Below, in pieces: positions 18,542-27,785 of a stretch of 64,000 nucleotides of DNA (the first letter of the stretch is position 1; each line of letters starts with the position of its first letter). The DNA is from Actinomadura rupiterrae. Its GTDB lineage: Bacteria > Actinomycetota > Actinomycetes > Streptosporangiales > Streptosporangiaceae. The notes beneath the pieces are model-generated. The model saw only the letters and a list, made by a program, of their open reading frames with translations, did not search any database and was not told the DNA's origin. The translations under genes and the position numbers were made by a program. The stretch lies in NCBI RefSeq assembly GCF_024172125.1, contig NZ_JAMZEA010000001.1, positions 62,001-126,000 of the forward strand. Reading direction: 5' to 3'.

Positions 18542-18715
18542 GCGTTCGCTGGCACGTCGCCTTGTTCGCTGGCACGTCGCCACACTCGCGTGCGCTCGCC
18601 GCGTTCGCGGGCGTGGCGTCGCGCTCGCGGGCGTGGCGTCGCGGGCGTGGGCGTGGCGTCGCGTTCGCGGGCGTGGCGTCGCGTTCGCGGGCGTGGCGTC
18701 GCGTTCGTGGATCAG
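18542..18715. repeat. 20-bp tandem repeat array
   Basis: Positions 18601-18700 hold five copies of a 20-mer (GCGTTCGCGGGCGTGGCGTC and variants), preceded from 18542 by related copies ending in GGCACGTCGCC and followed by a partial copy. A 20-bp period shifts frame, so it is not coding. It separates the Bell-like gene from the next operon. Confidence 0.9.
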
Positions 18716-18767
18716 TCGAACCCGGCGGACTGACGCAAATCGGGGCCCGCCGCGTAATCTCGCTGAC

Positions 18768-19913
18768 GTGAGCGTGGTGCGTCGCGAGGCCCTGCGTCGC
18801 TGGGCGGTGGTGGGGGCGTTCGTGGCCGCGCTCTGCGCCACGCCGGTCGCGCTCGCGGCGCTTCCGGCGGCATCGTCCGGGCGGGACGCGGCAGAGCAGT
18901 TACGGCGCGTGCTCGCTTCCGGCGGGCGCCCGCATGAGGGGCTCATCGAGGTGTCCGGCTCGCTCGGGTTGCCCGACATGCCCGGGCTGGACGAGGCGAC
19001 CGGGCCGCTGCACGGCACGTCCAGGCTGCGGACCTGGTACGACGGCCCGCGGCGCTGGCGGGTCGCGGCGCTGTCCACGACCGGGGAGCGCGACTACCTC
19101 GGCGACGGCGACGGTCTCGACGTGTGGGACTACGAGCGGAACCAGCTCACGCGTGTCGTCGGACGGCCTGTTGTGCGATTGCCTAACGCGTCCGATCTGA
19201 CTCCGCCTTCGCTAGGACGCCGGTTACTCCGCCTCGTGCGCGCGAGCGACAAGGTGACGGCGCTGAAGTCGCGCCGCATCGCCGGAAAGTCGGCGGACGG
19301 CATGCGCGTCACCACCGGCGACAGCGACACGACGGTCGGCGCGGTGGATGTGTGGAGCGATCCGTCCACGGGGGTGCCGCTGGAGGTGCACGTGCTGGCG
19401 CGCGGCGCGACGCGGCCCGCGCTGTCCACGCGGTTCCTGGAGTTCGCGGCGAGGCGTCCGGCGGCGGACGAGGTCGCGCCGCGTCCGGCACGCGGCCTGA
19501 TGCGCGGCACCGTGGACGCGCCGGACCTGCTGTCCCGCCTGGTCACGTTCACGAACCTGCGGCTGCCCGACCGGCTCGCAGGCCGCGCCGCGATGCCGGG
19601 CACCGCGTCCGTGGCGAGCATCCGCGGCTACCAGGGCGGGTTCGCGTCGCTCGCGGTCGCGCCCCTGCCGCCGCGCTACGGCCAGCGTCTGGTCGGCGCG
19701 GCCCAGGACGCGGGCGCGGACATCACGCCGCTGCGCCTCCCGGCGAGGTCGGCCGGAGGATCGCCGATCGCGCACAGCGGCGAGTACCTGATGCTGACCA
19801 CGCCGCTGCTGAACGCGATGCTGTTCCACGCGGACGCGGGCACGACGTTCCTGCTGGTCGGCGCCGTCCGCCCGGACGTCCTGCGGACCGCCGCCGCGGA
19901 GCTCACCCCATGA
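18768..19913 (+). CDS. LolA-like secreted/membrane-anchored protein of an ABC operon
   Basis: The 381-aa protein has an N-terminal membrane helix (about residues 8-35) and then an extracytoplasmic region with the LolA/LppX-type beta pattern: LRTWYDGPRRWRVAAL, DGLDVWDYERNQLTRV, VDVWSDPSTGVPLEVHV. Such proteins bind lipids or hydrophobic compounds. It is the first gene of a three-gene operon with ABC ATPase and permease genes, joined by an ATGA overlap, so it may hand substrate to or from the transporter, or sense it. Start is GTG at 18768. Confidence 0.6.
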   Translation: MSVVRREALRRWAVVGAFVAALCATPVALAALPAASSGRDAAEQLRRVLASGGRPHEGLIEVSGSLGLPDMPGLDEATGPLHGTSRLRTWYDGPRRWRVAALSTTGERDYLGDGDGLDVWDYERNQLTRVVGRPVVRLPNASDLTPPSLGRRLLRLVRASDKVTALKSRRIAGKSADGMRVTTGDSDTTVGAVDVWSDPSTGVPLEVHVLARGATRPALSTRFLEFAARRPAADEVAPRPARGLMRGTVDAPDLLSRLVTFTNLRLPDRLAGRAAMPGTASVASIRGYQGGFASLAVAPLPPRYGQRLVGAAQDAGADITPLRLPARSAGGSPIAHSGEYLMLTTPLLNAMLFHADAGTTFLLVGAVRPDVLRTAAAELTP

Positions 19914-20962
19914 ACGCCCGCGCCCCGATGAACGGCCGCGACGAGGACGCGCGGGTGAACGTGGACGGCGCGGTGGTCGTCACGCGGGGGCTGACGAAGC
20001 GGTACGGGCGGGTGGTCGCCGTCCGGGACGTGGACCTCCAGGTCGCCGAGGGCGGACGGTACGGGCTGCTCGGGCCGAACGGGTCGGGGAAGACGACGCT
20101 CGTCCGGATGCTGCTGGGGCTGGTGTTCGCGACGTCCGGCGAGATCGAGGTGATGGGACGGCCGATCCCGCGCCGCACGGGCGAGGTGCTGCCGAAGGTC
20201 GGCGCGATGGTCGAGGGGCCGGGCGCGTACGGGCACCTGTCCGGACGCGCGAACCTGGCGCTGCTCGACGCGTCCGGGCCGGGACGCGGCTCCCGCCGGA
20301 CGCGCCGCCGCCGCGTGGACGAGGCGCTCGAACGCGTCGGGCTCGGCGGCGTGGACGACCGTCCGGTCAAGGCGTACTCGCTCGGCATGCGGCAGCGGCT
20401 CGGCCTTGCCGCCGCGCTGCTGCACGCGCCGCGCCTGCTGATCCTGGACGAGCCGACCAACGGTCTGGACCCGCGCGGCATCCGCGAGGTCCGCGACCTG
20501 CTGCGCGCGCTGAACGAGGACGGCACGACGATCCTGCTGTGCAGCCATCTGCTCGGCGAGGTCGAGGAGCTGTGCACGCGCGTCGGCGTGATGGACCGGG
20601 GACGGCTCGTCCTGCAGCGGGACATGGCCGACGTCCGCGCGCCGACCGGCCGCGTCGAGGTCCGCACCCCGGACGCGGCGCGCGTCGTGGCCCTGCTGGA
20701 CGGCCGGGTCGAGCACCGCGACGGCGACCGGCTGCTGGTGCGCGCCACCGACGCCGCCGAGCTGAACGCGCGGCTCGTCGCGGACGGGCTGCGCGTGTCC
20801 GAGATCCGCCCGCAGCGGCACACGCTGGAGGAGGTCGTCCTGTCCCTGACCGGCGCAAGCGCCGACCGCTTCGACCGCCCGGGCGGACGTCGCGCCGAGC
20901 CGACAGGCGGGCCGGCGGAGGGCGGGGCAGCGGAGGGCCGGGCGGCGGAGGGCGGGGCGTGA
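19910..20962 (+). CDS. ABC transporter ATP-binding protein
   Basis: The 350-aa ATPase has Walker A GPNGSGKTT (about 54), signature SLGMRQR (about 158), Walker B LLILDEPTNGLDP and the switch His in CSHLLGEVEE. It belongs to the CcmA/DrrA-type drug or lipid export ATPases and carries the usual C-terminal extension, ending in a Gly/Ala/Glu-rich low-complexity tail. It overlaps both neighbours by four bases (ATGA before, GTGA after). Confidence 0.92.
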   Translation: MNARAPMNGRDEDARVNVDGAVVVTRGLTKRYGRVVAVRDVDLQVAEGGRYGLLGPNGSGKTTLVRMLLGLVFATSGEIEVMGRPIPRRTGEVLPKVGAMVEGPGAYGHLSGRANLALLDASGPGRGSRRTRRRRVDEALERVGLGGVDDRPVKAYSLGMRQRLGLAAALLHAPRLLILDEPTNGLDPRGIREVRDLLRALNEDGTTILLCSHLLGEVEELCTRVGVMDRGRLVLQRDMADVRAPTGRVEVRTPDAARVVALLDGRVEHRDGDRLLVRATDAAELNARLVADGLRVSEIRPQRHTLEEVVLSLTGASADRFDRPGGRRAEPTGGPAEGGAAEGRAAEGGA

Positions 20963-21789
20963 TCCGGACGGAGTTGGTGAAGATGCTGCGGCGGCCGCGG
21001 ACGTGGGTTTCGCTGCTGCTGCTGTGCGGGCTGCCCGGCATCGTCGCGGCGTTCCTCGGCGTCACGAAGATCGCGCCGCCGGCGGGTCAGGGGCCGGCGT
21101 TCCTCTCGGCGGTGCTGTCGAACGGGACGCTGTACCCGGCGGCGGCGCTCGCGATGGTGCTGCCGCTGTTCCTGCCCGTGTCGGTCGCGGTCGTCGGCGG
21201 GGACGCGGTCGCGGGCGAAGCCAACTCGGGCATGCTGCGCTACCTGCTGCTCCGTCCGGTCGGACGGACGCGGCTGCTGGTCGCCAAGCTCGCCGCGCTT
21301 GTCGCGTTCGTCCTGCTTGCGGTCGTCGCCGTGACGCTCAGCTCGTACGCGATCGGCATCGCGGTGTTCGGCGCGAAGCCCGCCTCGGCGGTGACGGGCG
21401 CGAGCCTGGTGACCTCGATGTCCGGGACGGGCCTGACCACGCACCAGGTGCTCCTGCGGCTGGCATGCGCGATGCTCTACGTCGGCGTCTCGATGCTCGG
21501 CGTCGGCGCGATCGCCCTGTTCCTGTCCACGCTGACCGACTCGGCGCTCGGCGCGGCGCTCGGCGCGCTCGCCGCGCTCGTGACCAGCCAGATCCTCGTC
21601 TCGCTGGACGCCGCGGCGGCCGTCCACCCGTACCTGCCGACGCGCTACTGGCTCGCCTGGATCGACTTCTTCCGCGCGCCGGTGCTGTGGCACGACATCG
21701 AACGCGGCCTCGCGCTCCAGGCCGTCTACGTCGCGGTCTTCCTCGCGGCGGCCTGGGCCAACTTCGCCACCCGCGACATCACCAGCTGA
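20959..21789 (+). CDS. ABC transporter permease (ABC-2 type)
   Basis: The 276-aa protein has about six membrane helices, with the first cytoplasmic segment MIRTELVKMLRRPRTW and the EANSGMLRYLLLRPVGR loop typical of ABC-2 permeases. It pairs with the preceding ATPase as an exporter. The gene ends ACCAGCTGA, and related GACCACTGACC/GAGCTGA segments follow in tandem. Confidence 0.85.
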   Translation: MIRTELVKMLRRPRTWVSLLLLCGLPGIVAAFLGVTKIAPPAGQGPAFLSAVLSNGTLYPAAALAMVLPLFLPVSVAVVGGDAVAGEANSGMLRYLLLRPVGRTRLLVAKLAALVAFVLLAVVAVTLSSYAIGIAVFGAKPASAVTGASLVTSMSGTGLTTHQVLLRLACAMLYVGVSMLGVGAIALFLSTLTDSALGAALGALAALVTSQILVSLDAAAAVHPYLPTRYWLAWIDFFRAPVLWHDIERGLALQAVYVAVFLAAAWANFATRDITS

Positions 21790-21830
21790 CCACTGACCGC
21801 TGACCACCGCGTCACGAGCTGAGCGGCGCG

Positions 21831-22646
21831 TTACGAGCTGATCGTGCGGAGGGCGGGGCAGTCTGCTTGGGCGGGGGTGGACATTGGCTCGCTGCCTAGG
21901 GCTCGTAGGACGATGCCGTCCACCAGGGGGTCGGACGGGAGGTCGCCGTGGCCGGTGCGGGCGTCGGGGCAGACGTCCTGGAGGACGACGTTGACCGCGC
22001 CGTCCAGGCGGGCGGATTCGGGGGGTGTGACGGTCTGGTCGCGGGTCGTCCAGATCGACATCCACTCGGGGCGGTCGCCGACGCGGTCGCCCAGGCCGCG
22101 GAGCAGGGCGCTGCCCGGGACGAGCTGCTGGCACGCCGCCGGGCACGCGCCGGGCGACAGGGCCGCGCCTGCCGCCGAGACGTCCGCGCCCTGGTGCGGG
22201 GAGCCGAGCGTGACGATCCGCCGGGCCTTGTGCGCGCCGTCGTGCTCGCGCGCCCACAACCGCGCCACCACGCCGCCCGCCGAGTAGCCGACGACGTCCA
22301 CCGAGGGCGCGCCGGCGTGCAGCAGCGCGTTCACCTTCTTGTCCAGCGCGCTCGCCTGCTTGCGCAGGTCGCCGGTACCGTCCCCGGGCGGGACGACGAT
22401 CGCGGTGCGGCGGCCGAGGCGCTCGAAACGCATCGCGAGGACGGCCAGCCCGTCCGTCGAGCCGCCGTACCCGGGCACGAGGACGACCGGTCCGGGCGCG
22501 GCCTGGTCGGCGGCGGGGCCGGGGCCGTGCCCGGCGCGGGCGAGCGCGAACCGCCCGGCCACCAGCAGGACGGCCGCCGCGACGAGCGCCGACATCCCGC
22601 CGACGTACCACCGCCGCCGCGGGCTGAGCCCTCCCAGCCACCACAC
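21831..22646 (-). CDS. Membrane-anchored or secreted lipase / alpha-beta hydrolase
   Basis: The 271-aa protein has an N-terminal membrane anchor (about 15-33), then PVVLVPGYGGS (oxyanion-hole strand), the nucleophile elbow GYSAGG (about residue 120), an Asp region (TTRDQTV) and a late His (GHGDLPSDPLV). It resembles class 2 lipases/esterases (EstA/LipA type). Four Cys after the elbow may form disulfides, fitting an extracellular site. The start is GTG at 22646. The stop codon lies in a short repeat TCAGCTCGTRACGCG shared with the 3' flank. Confidence 0.8.
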   Translation of the reverse strand: MWWLGGLSPRRRWYVGGMSALVAAAVLLVAGRFALARAGHGPGPAADQAAPGPVVLVPGYGGSTDGLAVLAMRFERLGRRTAIVVPPGDGTGDLRKQASALDKKVNALLHAGAPSVDVVGYSAGGVVARLWAREHDGAHKARRIVTLGSPHQGADVSAAGAALSPGACPAACQQLVPGSALLRGLGDRVGDRPEWMSIWTTRDQTVTPPESARLDGAVNVVLQDVCPDARTGHGDLPSDPLVDGIVLRALGSEPMSTPAQADCPALRTISS

Positions 22647-22747
22647 GAACCCACATATACCCGCCCATAAGCCAGGGCGATCGGAATGCGTCGGCGACCT
22701 GCCTGGTTGCCGCCTGGGAGGGCTCCCGAACTACGGAGGAACGACAT

Positions 22748-23725
22748 ATGCAGTCGACGGCGATCGTGGTGCGCGAGCAGGGCGCGCCCGAGGTGATGCG
22801 GGCCGAGCAGCGGGACGTCCCGTCCGAGGTCGGACCGGGTGAGGCGCTGGTGGAGGTCGCGTACGCGGGGGTCAACTTCATCGACGTGTACCAGCGCGAG
22901 GGCCGCTACAAGCTGGAGCTGCCCTTCGTCCCGGGCAACGAGGGCTCCGGACGCGTCGTCGCGGTAGGCGCGGACGTCACCGACGTCAAGGTCGGCGACC
23001 GCGTCGCGTGGGAGGGCGTCCTCGGGTCCTACACCCGGCACGCCGTGGTCCCGGTCGCGCGCCTGCTGCCCGTCGCGGACGGCGTGAGCGACGCGCAGGC
23101 CGCCGCGCTCCCCCTCCAGGGCCTCACCGCGCACTACCTGGCCACCGAGTCGCACCCGATCGCGGCGGGCGAGACCGTCCTGATCCACGCGGGCGCGGGC
23201 GGCACCGGGCTGGTGCTGACCCAGGTCGCCAAGATCCTCGGCGCGACGGTGATCACGACCGTGTCGTCCGAGGAGAAGGCGGCGATCTCCCGCGAGGCCG
23301 GCGCCGACCACGTCCTGCTCGGCTACGACGACTTCACCGCCCGCGTCCGCGACCTCACCGGCGGACGCGGCGTGGACGCGGTGTACGACGGGGTCGGCAA
23401 GACCACGTTCGAGGGCTCGCTCGCCGCGCTCCGCCCGCGCGGCACGTTCGTCCTGTTCGGCGGCTCCAGCGGCGCCGTCCCGCCGGTCGACCCGATGCAC
23501 CTCAGCGCGGCGGGCTCGGTCAAGTTCACCCGCCCGACCCTCAAGGACTTCGTCGCCGAACGGGCCGAGCTCCTCTCGCGCTACCGCGACCTGCTCGACT
23601 GGGCCTCCCAGGGCCGCCTGACCGTCCGCGTCCACGACGAGTACCCGCTGGCCGACGCCGCCCAGGCCCACCGCGACCTGGAGGCCCGCAAGACCACCGG
23701 CAAGGTCCTGCTCCGCTGCAGCTGA
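22748..23725 (+). CDS. qor: NADPH:quinone oxidoreductase (MDR superfamily)
   Basis: The 325-aa zinc-free medium-chain reductase has the N-terminal GroES-like domain (GVNFIDVYQREGRY, PFVPGNEGSGRVVAVG) and a Rossmann domain with HAGAGGTGLVLTQVAKILGA. It matches quinone reductase Qor, a cytosolic one-electron or two-electron quinone reducer in oxidative stress defence. CGGAGGAACGAC precedes the ATG. It ends before a bidirectional hairpin shared with the convergent VOC gene. Confidence 0.93.
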   Translation: MQSTAIVVREQGAPEVMRAEQRDVPSEVGPGEALVEVAYAGVNFIDVYQREGRYKLELPFVPGNEGSGRVVAVGADVTDVKVGDRVAWEGVLGSYTRHAVVPVARLLPVADGVSDAQAAALPLQGLTAHYLATESHPIAAGETVLIHAGAGGTGLVLTQVAKILGATVITTVSSEEKAAISREAGADHVLLGYDDFTARVRDLTGGRGVDAVYDGVGKTTFEGSLAALRPRGTFVLFGGSSGAVPPVDPMHLSAAGSVKFTRPTLKDFVAERAELLSRYRDLLDWASQGRLTVRVHDEYPLADAAQAHRDLEARKTTGKVLLRCS

Positions 23726-23734
23726 TCCCTCTCC

Positions 23735-23762
23735 TGGGCGGGCCCTCGTCAGGGCCCGCCCA
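23735..23762. terminator. Bidirectional terminator hairpin between qor and the VOC gene
   Basis: A perfect 12-bp stem (TGGGCGGGCCCT / AGGGCCCGCCCA) with loop CGTC. It overlaps the last codons and stop of the minus-strand VOC gene. Confidence 0.8.
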
Positions 23763-24141
23763 GCAGGTCCCACCGGTTCCCGGCGATGTCCAGGAACACC
23801 GCGACCCGCCCGTACGGCTCGTCCCGCGGCTCCCGGACGAACCGGACACCCGCCGCGACCATCCGCTCGTGCACCGCGTCGAAGTCGTCCACGCGCAGGA
23901 AGAACCCCACCCGCCCGGCGACCTGCTCCCCGACCACGGCCTCCTGCCGCTCCCCGTCGGCCCGCGCGAGCAGCAGTCCCGTCCCCTCACCCGGCGGACG
24001 GACCACGACCCACCTCTTGGGCCGCCCGTCATTGGTCAGCGAGGGCACGTCCTCCACCAGCTCGAACCCGAGCACCCCGGTGAAGAACGCGATCGCCGGG
24101 TCGTACTCCTCGACCACCACCGTCACAAGATCGATCCGCAT
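23749..24141 (-). CDS. VOC (glyoxalase/bleomycin-resistance fold) protein
   Basis: The 130-aa protein has two beta-alpha-beta-beta-beta modules: DLVTVVVEEYDPAIAFFTGVLGFEL at the start and VGFFLRVDDFDAVHERMVAAGVRF in the second half, ending with VAVFLDIAGNRWDLLG. Glu and His/Asp positions suit a metal-binding vicinal-oxygen-chelate enzyme. The specific reaction is unknown. The ATG at 24141 is 61 bp from the divergent phosphotransferase gene. Confidence 0.85.
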   Translation of the reverse strand: MRIDLVTVVVEEYDPAIAFFTGVLGFELVEDVPSLTNDGRPKRWVVVRPPGEGTGLLLARADGERQEAVVGEQVAGRVGFFLRVDDFDAVHERMVAAGVRFVREPRDEPYGRVAVFLDIAGNRWDLLGGP

Positions 24142-24202
24142 CCCGCGAGCGTAATTCGTTTGCCCGCGGCACCCCGCACCCGTTCTCATGCAGGAGATGA
24201 GC

Positions 24203-25075
24203 ATGCACGCAGGCGAGGCGGCCGTCACCGCGGAACTCGTGCGCGGCCTGGTGCGCGCGCGGTTCCCCGAGTGGGACGGGCTGCCGGTGGTCCCCCTCGT
24301 ATCCTCGTCCGGCACGGTCAACGCGATCTTCCGGCTGGGCGACACCATGTACGTCCGCCTTCCGCGCCTCAAGGGCGGCGTGAAGGGCCTGCTCAAGGAG
24401 CAGGAGTGGCTTCCGCGCCTCGCGCCGCACCTGTCCGTCCCCGTGCCGGACCTCCTCGGCCGCGGCACGCCCAGCGACGACTTCCCCTGGCCCTGGTCGA
24501 TCCACCGCTGGCTGGACGGCACGCACCCCGCGCCGCACGCCGACCTGGCCCTTGACCTGGCCGAATTCGTCGAGTCCATGCGGCGCGTCCCGTACACCGG
24601 AGGCCCGCCGTCCTATCGCGGCGGCTCGCTGGCCATGGTGGACGCCGCGACGCGCGAGGCCATCGCCACCCTCGAACCCGACCTCGACACCGCCCAGGCC
24701 ACCGCGCTCTGGTCCGAGTCCCTCAACGCCCCCGCCTGGGACGGCCCGCCGACCTGGGCGCACTCGGACCTCCTCCCGGCCAACCTGCTGGTCCGGGACG
24801 GCCGCCTCAGCGGCGTCCTCGACTTCGGCACGGTCGGCATGGGCGACCCGGCGTGCGACCTGATGCCCGCCTGGGCCGTCCTCTCCGCAGAGGCCCGCGA
24901 GGTCTTCAGGGAGAAGCTCGCCCCGGACGACGCCACATGGCAGCGCGGCCGCGGCTGGGCCTTCTCCATGGCGCTGCTCGGTTTGCCCTACTACCGCGAG
25001 ACCAACCCGCCCTTCGCCGAAATGTGCCGCCGGACGATCGAAGCGATCACAACCACGAGTAGTTCGCGTCGGTGA
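24203..25075 (+). CDS. Aminoglycoside phosphotransferase-family kinase
   Basis: The protein is 290 aa from the ATG at 24203, which has AGGAG 6 nt upstream; an ATG at 24188 would put this site inside the gene. It has the protein-kinase-like fold of the APH family: nucleotide loop SSSGTVNAIFRL, catalytic HSDLLPANLLV (Asp as base) and LDFGTVGMGDPACDL (metal Asp). Small-molecule kinases of this group are common in actinomycetes, and resistance to an antibiotic cannot be assumed. It overlaps the convergent NUDIX gene by 29 bp. Confidence 0.88.
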   Translation: MHAGEAAVTAELVRGLVRARFPEWDGLPVVPLVSSSGTVNAIFRLGDTMYVRLPRLKGGVKGLLKEQEWLPRLAPHLSVPVPDLLGRGTPSDDFPWPWSIHRWLDGTHPAPHADLALDLAEFVESMRRVPYTGGPPSYRGGSLAMVDAATREAIATLEPDLDTAQATALWSESLNAPAWDGPPTWAHSDLLPANLLVRDGRLSGVLDFGTVGMGDPACDLMPAWAVLSAEAREVFREKLAPDDATWQRGRGWAFSMALLGLPYYRETNPPFAEMCRRTIEAITTTSSSRR

Positions 25076-25553
25076 TCCCCGGCGCCGCCGCGTCCGGCAC
25101 AGGGGACGTCGGGGACGGAAGCGACGCCAACCGCGCCGCTACGGGTGGGTAGAGCGAGAGGCCCACGGTGTCCCGGTAGGGCAGCCAGACGATCTCGCCG
25201 GAATCATGGCCGTCGTCGTCCTCTTCGGTGGCCAGAGTCCGGCGGACGTCGGCGGTGATGTGGAGGCGGTAGACCAGATGGAGCTTGCGCGGCGATGGCG
25301 TGGGCCCCGGGCGCGTGACCATCTGGTCGACGACCCACAGGAGTTGGGGCGGGGTCGCGTCGTCCAGGTCGAGGGCCAGCTCTTCGGCGAGTTCGCGGCG
25401 GAGGGCGGACGGCAGGTCCTCGGCGGGTTCGACGTTGCCGCCCGGGAGCGAGTGCAGGACGGCGCCCGCGCGGGGGCGGCGGATGAGGGCCACCTCGTCG
25501 CCGTGGAAGACGAGGGCGCCGACGCGGAGCTTGATGCGGTGGAACTCGGGCAT
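25047..25553 (-). CDS. NUDIX hydrolase
   Basis: The 168-aa protein has a good NUDIX box, GGNVEPAEDLPSALRRELAEEL (Gly, Glu and the REXXEE core in register) at about residues 37-58. It hydrolyses a nucleoside diphosphate linked to another moiety; the substrate is not predictable. Its start touches the stop of the response-regulator gene (TGATG), so it is the last gene of the HK-RR-NUDIX transcription unit. Confidence 0.88.
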   Translation of the reverse strand: MPEFHRIKLRVGALVFHGDEVALIRRPRAGAVLHSLPGGNVEPAEDLPSALRRELAEELALDLDDATPPQLLWVVDQMVTRPGPTPSPRKLHLVYRLHITADVRRTLATEEDDDGHDSGEIVWLPYRDTVGLSLYPPVAARLASLPSPTSPVPDAAAPGITDANYSWL

Positions 25554-26266
25554 CAGGGGTGGCCTGGGGTTATGAGGGCGGTTTCGTAGGCGACGATGAT
25601 CGCCTGGGCGCGGTCGCGGAGGTCGAGCTTGGAGAGGATGCGGGCCACGTGGGTCTTCACGGTGGCCTCGCTCAGGTGCAGGTGGGCGGCGAGTTCGGCG
25701 TTGGTGTGGCCGCGGGCGAGGAGGCGGAGGACCTCCAGCTCGCGGGTGGTCAGCGGGGTGAGGTCGCGGTGCAGGGCTGCGGTGGTGTCGGGGCGGGTGG
25801 CGAAGCGCTCGACCAGGCGGCGGGTGATGGCCGGGGCGAGCAGGGCGTCGCCGGTGCGGACGAGGCGGACGGCGGCGGCGAGGTGCTCGGGCGAGACGTC
25901 CTTGAGCAGGAAGCCGCTGGCGCCGGCGGCGAGCGCGGCGTAGACGTAGCGGTCCAGGTCGAAGGTGGTCAGCATGATCACGCGCGGCGGGTCGTCGGCG
26001 GCCAGGACGCGGCGGGTGGCGGTCAGGCCGTCCAGGCCGGGCATCTGGATGTCCATCAGGACGACGTCGGGGCGCAGCGCGCGGACGGCCTCGACCGCGC
26101 GGGCGCCGTCCTCGACCTCGGCGACCACGTCGATGCCGGCGGCGGTGAGGATCATGCCGAAGCCGGTGCGGACGAGGGCCTGGTCGTCGGCGATGACGAC
26201 CCGCGGCGCGGGGGCCGGCGGCGCGGGCGGCGGGCCCGGCGGCGGGCCGGACGGCGGGGCGGTCAC
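25553..26266 (-). CDS. NarL/LuxR-family response regulator
   Basis: The 237-aa protein has a Pro-rich first 20 residues, a receiver domain with acidic pocket ADDQ, phospho-acceptor Asp in DVVLMDIQMPG (about 75), Thr in MLTTF and Lys in LLKD, then a LuxR helix-turn-helix (LTTRELEVLRLLARGHTNAELAAHLHLS...KTHVARIL). It follows the kinase by a GTGA overlap and starts with GTG. With the divergent ABC transporter at 27786 it forms a typical stress-response module. Confidence 0.93.
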   Translation of the reverse strand: MTAPPSGPPPGPPPAPPAPAPRVVIADDQALVRTGFGMILTAAGIDVVAEVEDGARAVEAVRALRPDVVLMDIQMPGLDGLTATRRVLAADDPPRVIMLTTFDLDRYVYAALAAGASGFLLKDVSPEHLAAAVRLVRTGDALLAPAITRRLVERFATRPDTTAALHRDLTPLTTRELEVLRLLARGHTNAELAAHLHLSEATVKTHVARILSKLDLRDRAQAIIVAYETALITPGHP

Positions 26267-27582
26267 CGGGCCGCCGGGAAGACGGCGCGGACGCGGTAGC
26301 CGCCGAGGTGCGGGCCGGCCTCCAGGGTGCCGCCGTAGACGGCGAGGCGCTCGCGCAGGCCGATGAGGCCGCGGCCGCTGCCGGAGTGCGCGGACGCGCC
26401 GCCCCCGGTGTCGGTGATCGCGATCGTGAGGGCGTCCGGGGCGTGCTCGATCGCGATGGCGACGCGGGCGCCCTCGGCATGCTTGACGGTGTTGGTCAGC
26501 GACTCCTGGACGACCCGGTACGCCGCCAGGTCCATGCCCTCGGGCAGGTCGGACGGCACCCCGCTGACGGTCAGGTCGACCTTCACGCCGGTCGCGCGGA
26601 CGCGGTCGGCGAGCGCCGGGACCTGCGCCAGTCCGGGGCGCGGCGCGAGGTCGGCCTCGTCGGGCTCGCCGTCCATGGTGAGCAGGTTCATCACGTGCCG
26701 CAGCTCCGTCATCGCCGAGCGCCCGCCGGACTCGACGGCGCGCAGCGCGGCCTCGGCCCGGTCCGGTTCGTCCCGCAGGACCATGCGGGCGGCGCCCGCC
26801 TGAACGACCATCACGCTCACATTGTGGGTCACGACGTCGTGGAGTTCCTGCGCGATGCGCGCGCGTTCGCGCTCGACGGCCTGGCGCGTGGCCGCCTCGC
26901 GTTCGCGTTCCAGCACGCGGACGCGCTGCTGCCAGGTATGGACGGCGTTCGCGACGAGCCCGACCGGGATCAGCGCGAGGAAGCCGAGGAGACCGGGACG
27001 CAGCTGCGGCAGCAGGGCGTGCCGGAACGTCACGGTCAGCACGGCGACAGCGAGCGCGCTCGCGATGGCCGCCCGGTGGTAGCGGCTGTAGAGGACGGCG
27101 CTGTACGCGGCGATCACGCAGGACGCGAAGGTGAACGCCGAGTCGAGCGGCGGCCCCCAGTGGTACATCAGGGTCGCGATGCTGACCGTCCACAGCGCGG
27201 CGAGCGGGTACCGGCGGCGGACGACCAGGGGCAGCGCCGTCATGACCGCGAGCAGCAGGTGCAGGGCCATCGACGCGTCGCTGAGCGCGACGTGTTCCGT
27301 GCCGGGCATATACGGGCCCGGTTGACCGGGCGGCGGGGGCAGGGGCGGCAACGGCGGCAGGGGGCCCGGGCCTGGGCCTGGGCCTGGGCCCGGGGGGCCG
27401 GTCTGGTCGAGGTTGGGCGTGGCCGCGACGTCCGAGACGTGCAGGGTGCCGTTCACGGTGGCGGCGGCGAGCAGCAGCGCCAGCGCCACGTCCGCCGCGA
27501 AGGCCCAGCGGGACAGGCGGGGCGGCGGGACGGCGGTCGCGCGCAGCACGGCGCGCCACCGGTCCCGGAGAGCGGATCCCAT
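26263..27582 (-). CDS. NarX/LiaS-type sensor histidine kinase
   Basis: The 439-aa protein has two membrane segments, an extracytoplasmic Pro/Gly-rich loop (PGPGPGPGPLPPLPPLPP, about 58-85) and further helices, then the HisKA_3 dimerisation motif with ERARIAQELHDVVTHNVSV (phospho-His in ELHD) and an ATPase domain (TDTGGGAS, GRGLIGLRERL). The ATG at 27582 has GAGG 12 nt upstream. It phosphorylates the coupled LuxR-type regulator, and the pair diverges from a MacB-like exporter it probably controls. Confidence 0.9.
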   Translation of the reverse strand: MGSALRDRWRAVLRATAVPPPRLSRWAFAADVALALLLAAATVNGTLHVSDVAATPNLDQTGPPGPGPGPGPGPLPPLPPLPPPPGQPGPYMPGTEHVALSDASMALHLLLAVMTALPLVVRRRYPLAALWTVSIATLMYHWGPPLDSAFTFASCVIAAYSAVLYSRYHRAAIASALAVAVLTVTFRHALLPQLRPGLLGFLALIPVGLVANAVHTWQQRVRVLEREREAATRQAVERERARIAQELHDVVTHNVSVMVVQAGAARMVLRDEPDRAEAALRAVESGGRSAMTELRHVMNLLTMDGEPDEADLAPRPGLAQVPALADRVRATGVKVDLTVSGVPSDLPEGMDLAAYRVVQESLTNTVKHAEGARVAIAIEHAPDALTIAITDTGGGASAHSGSGRGLIGLRERLAVYGGTLEAGPHLGGYRVRAVFPAAR

Positions 27583-27785
27583 CACGCCGCAATCCTCGCA
27601 AAACGCCAGGTGCCCGAACATCCTCCGCGGGACGCCCCGGACCCGCCACGCGGACTACATCGCGCGGATGACCCCGCCGCCGGTTCGCCCGCCCGGACGA
27701 CCCGACCCCATCAGCGCGGCCGACGCGCCGGACGGCCCGCGCTTCCTAGCGTCGGGGCGATCCCCAGACGACGAGGAGAAACGCC

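Noticed and set aside
22331..23773. 480-aa minus-strand reading frame over the quinone reductase gene
   Set aside because: Antisense shadow caused by high GC; qor has full family motifs on the plus strand.
24203..25075. Antibiotic-resistance gene
   Set aside because: The kinase belongs to the broad APH family, but there is no resistance context or specific subfamily motif, so only the family is called.
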